DNA from: Candidatus Bathyarchaeota archaeon
GTDB taxonomy: Archaea; Thermoproteota; Bathyarchaeia; Bathyarchaeales; Bathyarchaeaceae
Direction: 5' to 3'
DNA length: 15,639 nucleotides
Assembly (NCBI GenBank): GCA_020348365.1
Contig: CP070749.1
Span: 442,595 to 458,233, forward strand
Shown here: piece after piece, positions 1-5,542 of the stretch
Position numbering within the stretch: the stretch's first letter is position 1
How the letters are laid out: every line of letters begins with the position of its first letter
Position numbers and translations under genes: made by a program
The notes under the pieces: model-generated
Databases searched by the model: none
What the model saw: only the letters and a program-made list of their open reading frames with translations
What the model was told of the DNA's origin: nothing

Positions 1-120
1 AATATAACTTTTGTTGAAGTATTGAGACCAGCAAAATCCCATATTCGCAAGGCTCATCTGACCAGAATGCATGTATGTGTGCAACAAATAAATGTTGGAG
101 GCGGCGTTGTATCTACTTTC

Positions 121-519
121 TTATTCGAGATACCTTGTGATTTTCTCCTCCAACACTTGTCGAGGCATCGCACCGACAATCCTATCTACAAGTCTCTCAT
201 TCTTGAAGACCAGCAGTGTTGGGATGCCCATTACTTGATATTGCGTGGCGACTCCCTGATTCTCATCCACGTTCAATTTCCCAAACAAGATTTTTCCAGC
301 GTAGTCTAGCGCAAGCTCCTCTATTACTGGCGCAACTATTTGGCATGGGGCACACCAAGGCGCCCAGCAGTCAATCACCACCAAGGAATTATTCCGAATT
401 GTTTCTTTGAAAGTTGCGTCATTCACCTCAACCGGCTTGTCCGAAGTCTCTACGGCTTTCTCAATCATCTGCCTTAGCTTCTTCTGTCTTATTCTCTCAA
501 GTTCCTCTTCTGTCTCCAT
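121..519 (-). CDS. trxA: Thioredoxin
   Basis: A 132-residue thioredoxin-fold disulfide oxidoreductase, expected to reduce protein disulfides in the cytoplasm. The redox motif WCAPC is at residues 55-59, with Ala where the classical motif has Gly, and the conserved cis-proline is in the GIPT motif near residue 100. Residues 1-30 form a charged, probably helical N-terminal extension before the thioredoxin domain. There is no signal peptide or membrane segment. Cys51, four residues before the active site, is an extra cysteine. The ATG at 519 follows a TATA-like stretch (561-569 on this strand) by about 42 bp, and no strong Shine-Dalgarno is seen. It is divergent from apgM and shares a 92-bp promoter region with it. 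The fold and family are clear; the physiological partner, such as a thioredoxin reductase, is not in the window. Confidence 0.95.
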   Translation of the reverse strand: METEEELERIRQKKLRQMIEKAVETSDKPVEVNDATFKETIRNNSLVVIDCWAPWCAPCQIVAPVIEELALDYAGKILFGKLNVDENQGVATQYQVMGIPTLLVFKNERLVDRIVGAMPRQVLEEKITRYLE

Positions 520-555
520 AAGTTCACGCGACCGTTAACTGTTTTAGTGGAATAG

Positions 556-580
556 ACACATTTAAGAAACGATATACATT
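556..580. promoter_or_regulatory. Divergent promoter region, trx / apgM
   Basis: The 92-bp gap between the two start codons holds an AT-rich core with TTTAAGAAAC (561-570) and GATATACATT (571-580). Read on the minus strand, the TTTAAG element becomes a TTTCTTAAA-like TATA box about 42 bp before the thioredoxin ATG. Read on the plus strand, GATATACATT lies 32-41 bp before the apgM TTG. The spacing suits archaeal TATA boxes with short leaders. The inference is from spacing and composition only. Confidence 0.4.
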
Positions 581-611
581 AACTTTCGCTATCTCATGAA
601 GGTAGAGACAT

Positions 612-1892
612 TTGAAGCTGATCTACGTAGTCATAGATGGCATGGGTGACCTTCCCATCGAAGAGCTTGAAAACAAGACTCCCCTTGAAGCAGCAGAAAC
701 GCCACATATGGACTCCTTAGCTGAGAGAGGGAAGACTGGACTAATGTACCCAGTTAGGAAAGGAATAGCCCCAGAAAGTGATGTCGCAGTCCTCTCGATT
801 CTAGGGTACGACCCATTCAAATCCAAAGCTCATCGAGGACCTCTAGAAGCCTACGGCGCAGACTTGGAAATAACAGATGGCGATCTCGCCTTAAGATGCA
901 ACTTCGCAACGCTGGGGAAAGAAAAGAGGATAGTCGATAGAAGAGTGGGGCGAGACATAACAACCGAAGAGGCTGCAAAGCTTTCAGAAGCCATAAACGA
1001 AAAAGTGAAACTGAAATCCCACCCCGCAGAACTCAAATTCAAGAATACAACAGGACACAGGGCTGCGCTTGTCATTCGAAGCAAACGGAGGTTTCTCTCG
1101 GGGCAGATCACAAACACCGATCCAGCATACTCCAGAGTCGAAGGTCTTGGAGTGGCGAGGACCAAAGTGGAAATGATCTTAAAGGAATGTAGACCGCTAA
1201 ATGATACCGAGGAAGCAAGGGCTTCAGCTAGACTCGTGAACGAATTCGTTGACAAGAGTCACGCTATCCTTGCGGCTCATGAGATTAATAGGATGAGAGA
1301 CAAAGAAGAGAGACTTAGCGCGAATTTGATACTCACCCGAGACGCGGGCAGCAGCCTGCCAAGATTATTCAAGATTGACGCAAGATACGGTGTCAGTTTT
1401 GCTTGTCTAGCCGACATGCCGATTGAGAGGGGAATAGCCAAAGTAGCAAATCTGGAACTGATAGACATCCCTCTTCCGACTGGCAACGTAAGAATGGACT
1501 CCATAACGAGGGTGAAGAAGCTTCTTCACCACTTACCTTCCTTCGACTGTTTCTACATCCACCTCAAAGGCCCAGACGAGCCAGGACATGATGGAAAGCC
1601 GCATCTCAAAAAGCAGGTAATCGCTGGGGTTGATAGATTCTTCTTCGGGAACCTCTTGTCCAAAATAGATATGGAGAGCTGTGTTCTCTGCGTAACAGCA
1701 GACCACTCGACACCCTGTAAGCTCAAAGCCCACAGCGATGACCCCGTTCCCGTACTAGTCGCTGGCAGCAAAATCAGAGGTAACCATGTTAAACGATTTT
1801 CAGAGAGAGATTGTGAAAAAGGAAGCCTAGGCATCTTAACGCATGGTACAGAGCTGATGCCCAAAATCATGAGCTTCTTCAAAAGCAGATAA
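612..1892 (+). CDS. apgM: 2,3-bisphosphoglycerate-independent phosphoglycerate mutase, archaeal type
   Basis: A 426-residue cofactor-independent phosphoglycerate mutase that interconverts 3- and 2-phosphoglycerate in glycolysis and gluconeogenesis. It belongs to the alkaline phosphatase superfamily. Visible motifs are the N-terminal metal-binding VVIDGMGD (residues 6-13), the nucleophile region APESDVAVLSILGYDP with candidate Ser56, and the C-terminal metal sites KGPDEPGHDG and TADHSTPCKLKAHSDDP. The length matches archaeal ApgM (about 400-430). Translation starts at TTG. The nearby ATG at 596 is out of frame and hits a stop after a few codons, and the TTG gives the expected N-terminus (MKLIYVVIDG). 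A weak AAGGTAG-like Shine-Dalgarno precedes it. The gene stands alone, divergent from the thioredoxin gene. Confidence 0.95.
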   Translation: MKLIYVVIDGMGDLPIEELENKTPLEAAETPHMDSLAERGKTGLMYPVRKGIAPESDVAVLSILGYDPFKSKAHRGPLEAYGADLEITDGDLALRCNFATLGKEKRIVDRRVGRDITTEEAAKLSEAINEKVKLKSHPAELKFKNTTGHRAALVIRSKRRFLSGQITNTDPAYSRVEGLGVARTKVEMILKECRPLNDTEEARASARLVNEFVDKSHAILAAHEINRMRDKEERLSANLILTRDAGSSLPRLFKIDARYGVSFACLADMPIERGIAKVANLELIDIPLPTGNVRMDSITRVKKLLHHLPSFDCFYIHLKGPDEPGHDGKPHLKKQVIAGVDRFFFGNLLSKIDMESCVLCVTADHSTPCKLKAHSDDPVPVLVAGSKIRGNHVKRFSERDCEKGSLGILTHGTELMPKIMSFFKSR

Positions 1893-1977
1893 TTAAAGAA
1901 CCTGTAGGCTTATTTTCACAGATTTGTAACTTGTAAGGAGCAATCTGTATGCGCGCGAATGCTTTAGTGCCCGAGCA

Positions 1978-2047
1978 GTCGACGTTCGTCGGATCTGACG
2001 AAAACGAGTCCACGATCGACACGCTGTATGCATGCAGCGCATACAGC
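1978..2047 (+). other. Predicted structured element upstream of uS19 (possible small RNA or leader)
   Basis: Three helices can be drawn in a GC-rich patch inside an otherwise AT-rich gap. An outer stem GTCGA (1978-1982) / TCGAC (2016-2020) encloses TTCGTC (1985-1990) / GACGAA (1997-2002). Immediately after it is a perfect 9-bp hairpin, GCTGTATGC (2023-2031) / GCATACAGC (2039-2047), with a 7-nt loop. The TATA-like box for uS19 lies downstream (2096-2104), so the element is probably not in the uS19 mRNA. It could be a small RNA, the end of the apgM transcript or a protein-binding DNA site. I do not recognise a known RNA family and find no convincing C/D or H/ACA boxes. Confidence 0.3.
2028..2036. 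repeat. ATGCATGCA motif, copy 1
   Basis: Exact 9-mer in the gap before uS19, 102 bp before its ATG. It overlaps the left arm and loop of the 2023-2047 hairpin. It is one of four exact intergenic copies in the window (see 6855, 12056, 12944). Confidence 0.6.
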
Positions 2048-2095
2048 ATTAGTGCAAGAGAAACATTAACTATGACATAAGCAAAGCTGGAAACG

Positions 2096-2104
2096 TTTAA
2101 TAAA
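2096..2104 (+). promoter_or_regulatory. TATA-like box for uS19
   Basis: TTTAATAAA lies 34-42 bp before the ATG at 2138. With the usual archaeal distance of about 25 bp to the transcription start, this predicts a leader of roughly 10-15 nt, long enough to include the GAGG at 2128-2131. Confidence 0.45.
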
Positions 2105-2127
2105 CACGGAAAACCTGAATTGACAAA

Positions 2128-2131
2128 GAGG
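2128..2131 (+). promoter_or_regulatory. Ribosome binding site of uS19
   Basis: GAGG is placed 6 nt before the ATG at 2138. This decides in favour of that ATG over an in-frame TTG 18 nt upstream at 2120, which has no comparable site. Confidence 0.6.
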
Positions 2132-2137
2132 AACAAA

Positions 2138-2542
2138 ATGCCTAAGAAGTACACCTATCGAGGCCATACAGTTGAAGAGCTTCAGGCTATGTCGATGGAC
2201 GATTTTATCCACTTGCTTCCATCGAGACAGCGTCGAAGCCTGAGACGCGGGCTCACAAGAAACCAGCGAATCCTGCTCGAAAGCATTCGCAGGGTGAAGA
2301 AAACTCAGAAGGAAGGAGAGAAGGCAATTGTCAAAACGCACGCCCGAGACATGATAATTCTTCCAGAGATGATTGATGTCACTGTCCTAGTCCACAACGG
2401 GAAGGAGTTTAACGAATTGGAGATTACACCGGAAATGATTGGTCACTACCTAGGCGAGTTTGCTGTCACCAATAAGTTTGTCAAACACGGGTCGCCGGGA
2501 ATCGGTGCATCAAGGTCTTCAATGTACGTTCCCTTGAAGTAG
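2138..2542 (+). CDS. rps19: 30S ribosomal protein uS19 (S19p)
   Basis: A 134-residue archaeal/eukaryotic-type uS19, which sits in the small-subunit head near the A site. The family signature is clear: the YRGHTVEELQAM N-terminus, the basic QRRSLRRGL segment, the HARDMIILPEMI core and the C-terminal HGSPGIGASRSSMYVPLK, which closely resembles the archaeal ending. The length is normal. The ATG at 2138 is preferred because of its GAGG. In most archaea this gene lies in the S10/spc ribosomal cluster between L2 and L22; here it is alone between apgM and a convergent gene, with its own promoter. No feature suggests degeneration, so it is probably the functional copy, though a second copy elsewhere cannot be excluded. 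Confidence 0.95.
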   Translation: MPKKYTYRGHTVEELQAMSMDDFIHLLPSRQRRSLRRGLTRNQRILLESIRRVKKTQKEGEKAIVKTHARDMIILPEMIDVTVLVHNGKEFNELEITPEMIGHYLGEFAVTNKFVKHGSPGIGASRSSMYVPLK

Positions 2543-2577
2543 CAGATGATAAGATTCTGAGTACATGCATGAAGAGT

Positions 2578-2997
2578 CTAGGCTCGATAAGATGGTTTAG
2601 GCATCTTCTTTTTCTGGACTGACGGGATTTTAGGCAGTGGGATGGGTGGAGGGATCCTGAGGGTTCTGGATATAATCACAGATTCTAGGAATACGACATT
2701 GGAGATGGATTGAACAATGATGGGAGGCGGTGGCTTCTTCTCTATATATGCAGTGTGAATCTTCTTGAGATCATCCTTGGCGCCCTTAACATGGGCTTTG
2801 CCTTTGACGCTGATTTGAGCCACCGCTGGCATATAGTTTATCGTGAATACAAAAGGAACCTCCAACATACCCTTCGGCTTCTTGTTTATCGCGACGACGT
2901 TGAGATTTGTTGAGACCTTAACGGGGGGAATGGGTCTCCCGGTCTCCCAGAGACGCTCTGCAGAGATGTCATAGATGAAGACGTTTACTTGAACCAA
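2578..2997 (-). CDS. Conserved archaeal protein, possibly SecB-like chaperone fold
   Basis: A 139-residue protein I do not recognise with certainty. The first 75 residues look beta-rich, with alternating hydrophobics (VKVSTNLNVVAI, VPFVFTINYMPAVAQISVKG). A helical segment follows, then a proline-rich stretch (KKPPPPIIVQ) and a hydrophobic helix leading into IPPPIPLPKIP and a basic tail. A beta-sheet followed by a helix and a PP..LP tail recalls archaeal SecB-like proteins, in which case the role would be binding unfolded clients, but this is inference. The start is TTG at 2997. A GAGG at 3005-3008 on this strand, 7 nt upstream, supports it and no ATG is available. It lies 46 bp downstream of eS31 and may be the last gene of that block, although a TATA-like GTTAAATCC lies about 40 bp before its start. 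It is convergent with uS19. Confidence 0.7.
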   Translation of the reverse strand: MVQVNVFIYDISAERLWETGRPIPPVKVSTNLNVVAINKKPKGMLEVPFVFTINYMPAVAQISVKGKAHVKGAKDDLKKIHTAYIEKKPPPPIIVQSISNVVFLESVIISRTLRIPPPIPLPKIPSVQKKKMPKPSYRA

Positions 2998-3004
2998 CTG
3001 TAAA

Positions 3005-3008
3005 CCTC
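3005..3008 (-). promoter_or_regulatory. Ribosome binding site supporting a TTG start
   Basis: On the minus strand GAGG is followed after 7 nt by the TTG at 2997. This spacing is the main reason to accept the TTG start of the SecB-like gene. Confidence 0.55.
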
Positions 3009-3043
3009 GAGAAATTATGGGGGGGTCGTGGATTTAACATATG

Positions 3044-3253
3044 TCACTGACTGGCTTCTGTTCTCTTGTAACGCGTAAAGCCGCAGTGTCCGCAGGTGTA
3101 GCGGTCACTATGATCCGCCATGAAATATCCCGGTCCGCATCTTTCGCAGAAAGGAAGAAGTCTCTCAAGCTTTTCACCCTCAAGCCTATAGTGTGAGAAG
3201 ATACGTTTCCTCTTCTTCTCTACTGTCCTTTCCTCTTCAGTCTTTTCAGCCAC
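3044..3253 (-). CDS. rps27ae: 30S ribosomal protein eS31 (S27ae)
   Basis: A 69-residue small-subunit protein with one zinc ribbon. C36-x2-C39 and C54-x2-C57 are separated by GPGYFMADHSDRYT, which matches archaeal S27ae. The N-terminus is a basic and acidic extension (KTEEERTVEKKRKR); there is no ubiquitin fusion, as expected in archaea. Translation starts at GTG (3253), preceded by a purine-rich GAGAGGAAGC. The start overlaps the end of the eS24 gene by 8 nt, so the two are probably translationally coupled, a pairing commonly seen in archaea. Confidence 0.95.
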   Translation of the reverse strand: MAEKTEEERTVEKKRKRIFSHYRLEGEKLERLLPFCERCGPGYFMADHSDRYTCGHCGFTRYKRTEASQ

Positions 3254-3629
3254 TTGCTTCCTCTCCCTCTGACTCTCCTTCTTCCTTTTCCTTCTTCTCT
3301 TCTTCTTTCTCTATCTTTTTCTCTTGCTTCTCTTCTTCAGTTTTCTTCTGAGGCGTATTTCTGATAAGAATATGTTCTGGCTCCAAGAGTTTTGCTTTTT
3401 CGGCTGAATCGTAGGCGGTTGCCTCACCAACAGTGATCATTGTTCCAGTCTGCGTCTCCATTCTCCTAACATAAACCAGTTCAATGTCTTTTTTCAGTTT
3501 TGATGCAAGTTCCTTCCTTATTTCTAGACGTGAAGGTGTCCCTTTCGTTTCCTTATGTTCAACCTCAAAAGCTAGCTCTCTCCTTTTTAGCAGTGGGTTA
3601 TGATTTTGTGATGTGATTTTGATCTTCAT
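3246..3629 (-). CDS. rps24e: 30S ribosomal protein eS24
   Basis: A 127-residue small-subunit ribosomal protein. Residues 1-95 carry the S24e fold: MKIKI.. start, NPLLKRRELAFEV, GTPSRLEIRKELASKLKKD and GEATAYDSAEKAKLLEPEHILIRN. The last ~35 residues are almost entirely Lys and Glu with a final acidic GESEGEEASG. This low-complexity tail is longer than in many archaeal S24e proteins and is probably disordered. The ATG at 3629 is about 50 bp after the dephospho-CoA kinase stop, in the order rpo7-spt4-kinase-eS24-eS31 that recurs in archaeal genomes. Confidence 0.95.
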   Translation of the reverse strand: MKIKITSQNHNPLLKRRELAFEVEHKETKGTPSRLEIRKELASKLKKDIELVYVRRMETQTGTMITVGEATAYDSAEKAKLLEPEHILIRNTPQKKTEEEKQEKKIEKEEEKKEKEEGESEGEEASG

Positions 3630-3677
3630 GAAGCATTCTTCCAGTTGTGTCGGTGATTTTGATGCGTCACTTTTACT

Positions 3678-4199
3678 TTAAGCTTTCGTAGGCTCTTCCA
3701 TAGCATCTATTATCTGGCGCACCTGTTCTTTTTTTTGATCTGTGACTCTGACTGCAACGATTCCCTTCTGTGGCTGTCCATAAATCACCAGCGAGTTTTC
3801 TGGAGCGCAGAGCACCACTATGAGAGTAAGGAGGTCTTCTTCTCCGTTGACTAGCACTCTCGTTTGTGTCTTCTCCTCGAATGCTTTTCGCATAATAGTC
3901 CAAGCCTCTTCGGTTAATGTCCCTGCCGGGTTTCTTAGCCGCAGGGTTTGGCTCGCATTTATTTGGATCGGCGTGATTTTTCTCCTCATAATCTTGTTGT
4001 CCACAATTGATATTTCGGGCTGAATGTTGTGTCTTATCATGTTGTCGGAGACAACATCGCCAACCGAAATGAGAATCGAAGGGCTTTCTCTATCGATGAG
4101 TTCTCTCAGTCTTTCCATCGTTTCGTTGAATGAGCCCTTAATCAATAGTCCAAGTGGAGACTTCAGTTTCCTCCGTAGTGTGGGCGTGAGAATGCGGAT
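3678..4199 (-). CDS. GTP-dependent dephospho-CoA kinase (DUF359 family), probable AUC start
   Basis: A member of the archaeal family once called DUF359. Its characterised member, in Thermococcus kodakarensis, phosphorylates dephospho-CoA with GTP in the last step of CoA synthesis. Family motifs are ISVGDVVS (about residues 44-51), the SIVDNKIMRR segment, the LRNPAGTL segment and NGEEDLLTL. The first ATG/GTG/TTG in frame is TTG at 4145, but starting there would remove the N-terminal LRRKLKSPLG segment that resembles the family's usual LR..LK.PLG start and continues in frame upstream. The only codons left after the spt4 stop are AUC (4199) and AUU (4193). AAGGTGAT at 4205-4212 is 5 nt before the AUC. 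From AUC the protein is 173 residues, normal for the family. The stop of spt4 lies inside this Shine-Dalgarno, suggesting coupling. The family call is firm; the start is inferred. Confidence 0.85.
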   Translation of the reverse strand: MRILTPTLRRKLKSPLGLLIKGSFNETMERLRELIDRESPSILISVGDVVSDNMIRHNIQPEISIVDNKIMRRKITPIQINASQTLRLRNPAGTLTEEAWTIMRKAFEEKTQTRVLVNGEEDLLTLIVVLCAPENSLVIYGQPQKGIVAVRVTDQKKEQVRQIIDAMEEPTKA

Positions 4200-4204
4200 T
4201 CTGA

Positions 4205-4212
4205 ATCACCTT
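4205..4212 (-). promoter_or_regulatory. Strong Shine-Dalgarno of the dephospho-CoA kinase gene
   Basis: AAGGTGAT on the minus strand is complementary to the conserved archaeal 16S rRNA 3' end (AUCACCUCCU). It overlaps the TGA of spt4, lies 5 nt before an in-frame AUC and 11 nt before an AUU, and has no ATG, GTG or TTG in the kinase frame at useful distance. Confidence 0.6.
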
Positions 4213-4391
4213 ACGCGCAGGGCATATCGCCCCTTCTTCTTCACTTTCATTGCGTTGGCGACAGCTGAGTCTTTCAGGTCAAGAATTATGACCAAGCCAG
4301 TGAAATCGTCGCTGAGACTAGTGATTTTGCAGTCTGGACAAGTGGAGCCTTGAGATATCAAGTGGCATTCTCGACAAGCTTTTTCTGTCAT
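4206..4391 (-). CDS. spt4: Transcription elongation factor Spt4 (RNA polymerase subunit E'')
   Basis: A 61-residue zinc protein that partners Spt5 and stimulates processive elongation by archaeal RNA polymerase. C6-x2-C9 and C18-x2-C21 bind zinc. TSLSDDFTGLVIILD is the family core, and the C-terminus KKGRYALRVR is the usual Spt4 ending, so the stop is at the normal place. The ATG at 4391 overlaps the rpo7 stop by 4 nt (ATGA), indicating translational coupling. Its own stop is in the same reading frame as the following dephospho-CoA kinase, only two codons before the proposed AUC start. Confidence 0.95.
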   Translation of the reverse strand: MTEKACRECHLISQGSTCPDCKITSLSDDFTGLVIILDLKDSAVANAMKVKKKGRYALRVR

Positions 4392-4972
4392 GTTTCAGAC
4401 TTCTCCTTCTTAACTTCAGCCCTCTTCATTTTTTCTAGGTCTCTTCTAATCCATTCGATCTTTCCAAGAAAGGGCTGCCTTGCAGTCACTCCGATCTTTC
4501 CAGATCCTCCTCCGCGTCCAAGTGAGATGGCGGTTACGCGGACGCGCACGTGGTCTCCTGTGACAAGTTTCCTGTTTGTCTCTTTGCCCATGAGTATCCC
4601 TTGTTTCTCGTCGTAGGAGATATAGTCGTCCAAGAGTTGGGATACATGAAGTAGGGCATCTATGGGTCCAACGCGGATGAAGGCTCCAAAATCAGCGATC
4701 TCAACAACCTCTCCTTCGATTACCTCTTGAATTTTTGGATGGAATGTAAGGAGAGAGAATTCGGCCTTGTGATAGGTAGCCCCGTCACCTGGCATGATCT
4801 TGCCTATTTGGTTGACGTCAATATCAGTTACGGCTACGATGTAACCTAGTTCCCCATCGATCATTCCCTCATACTTCATCCGTAATTGTTCATGGCCTAC
4901 CTTCTCGATGGGGTCACCGAATTTTTCTGGTGGTATGCGAATCGTATCTTCCAGTGTCACAAGCTTGAACAT
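4388..4972 (-). CDS. rpo7: DNA-directed RNA polymerase subunit Rpo7 (RpoE')
   Basis: A 194-residue counterpart of eukaryotic Rpb7. It forms the polymerase stalk with Rpo4 and helps initiation and RNA binding. The N-terminal tip domain (residues 1-80) starts MFKLVTLEDTIRIPP and includes GHEQLRMKYEGMIDGELG. An S1 RNA-binding domain covers about residues 84-165 (EGEVVEIADFGAFIRVGPIDALLHVSQ). The tail is Lys/Glu-rich. I chose the ATG at 4972, the classical N-terminus. An ATG five codons upstream (4987) has no Shine-Dalgarno, whereas a GTGGGGA lies just before the chosen start. The spt4 overlap downstream is the usual archaeal pairing. Confidence 0.95.
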   Translation of the reverse strand: MFKLVTLEDTIRIPPEKFGDPIEKVGHEQLRMKYEGMIDGELGYIVAVTDIDVNQIGKIMPGDGATYHKAEFSLLTFHPKIQEVIEGEVVEIADFGAFIRVGPIDALLHVSQLLDDYISYDEKQGILMGKETNRKLVTGDHVRVRVTAISLGRGGGSGKIGVTARQPFLGKIEWIRRDLEKMKRAEVKKEKSET

Positions 4973-5023
4973 GGCTATTCCCCACATGATTTATTGATTG
5001 ATAAACTTATCTCAAAATATCTC

Positions 5024-5506
5024 TTAATACAAGCCGCCCTCCATCTCTAAATGGGACTTTTGCCTCAGATAGATTACGGGCACATTTATATTCCTTAACC
5101 TTCTCCTAAGTGTTCCATCATTTGTGGCAACTGGGCAATGCCATTCCTCTGCAACTCGAACAATCACATCATCACAGGTCTCCTCATCACTTCTCTCAAC
5201 TTGGATTAGACGGCATTTTTGGGCGAGCTTGAGTGTCAATGATGCGTGTTGTTTCATCCTTGGAGCGCTACTCTCCGCTAATTTCTGAATCTCCTGATAG
5301 ATTGGTGAGAGAAGAACTGGGTCAACGCGTTGCGCTAGAAGACTTTCCATTTCTTCATATATATCCATGCGGAATTGTGAAGGGATGAAGAGAAAACTCG
5401 AGTCAACAATCACTTTTACAGCCAAGTTTTTCCCAGCAGTCGGTTCGAATTCCAGTTTCAATCTTTCTCTTGTTGCTAACCAATTCTTGGCAATTGAATG
5501 ATTCAC
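5024..5506 (-). CDS. PIN-domain nuclease-like protein (archaeal Fcf1/Utp24-like)
   Basis: A PIN-domain protein of the kind found beside aIF2-gamma and rpo7 in many archaea and related to eukaryotic Fcf1/Utp24, a pre-rRNA processing nuclease. Candidate acidic metal ligands are in VIVDSSFLF (first Asp near residue 34), SDEETCDDVIVRVA (Glu/Asp near 115-122) and ATNDGTLRRRL (Asp near 138), the usual four-acid pattern of PIN domains. The reported frame starts at GTG (5506), giving 160 residues. Family members usually start right before the VIVDSS strand, so TTG at 5425 (133 residues, after a weak TGGGA) or GTG at 5413 are alternatives. It lies between aIF2-gamma (36-bp gap) and rpo7 (51-bp gap), which suggests a role in ribosome maturation. 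Confidence 0.85.
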   Translation of the reverse strand: MNHSIAKNWLATRERLKLEFEPTAGKNLAVKVIVDSSFLFIPSQFRMDIYEEMESLLAQRVDPVLLSPIYQEIQKLAESSAPRMKQHASLTLKLAQKCRLIQVERSDEETCDDVIVRVAEEWHCPVATNDGTLRRRLRNINVPVIYLRQKSHLEMEGGLY

Positions 5507-5542
5507 TAACCAGCGCGAAGATAGTTCGTGCCCAACTCGGCG

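Noticed and set aside
22..410. Plus-strand open frames opposite the thioredoxin gene
   Set aside because: They lie antisense to a clear thioredoxin, have no domain-like sequence and no start signals.
2544..2560. Possible C/D box small RNA (ATGATAA ... CTGA)
   Set aside because: The C-like box does not match RTGATGA and no second box pair or guide region is seen.
3019..3025. Run of seven G between eS31 and the SecB-like gene
   Set aside because: A single short homopolymer with no repeat partner; it may be chance or an assembly-sensitive site, but it supports no feature.
3673..3903. Alternative minus-strand frame inside the dephospho-CoA kinase gene
   Set aside because: It overlaps a recognised family in another frame and has low-complexity, arginine-rich sequence typical of shadow frames.
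4206..4208. Read-through of the spt4 TGA to make an Spt4-kinase fusion
   Set aside because: Spt4 ends at its normal C-terminus and a strong Shine-Dalgarno overlaps the stop, so separate initiation is more likely; no selenocysteine signal is visible.
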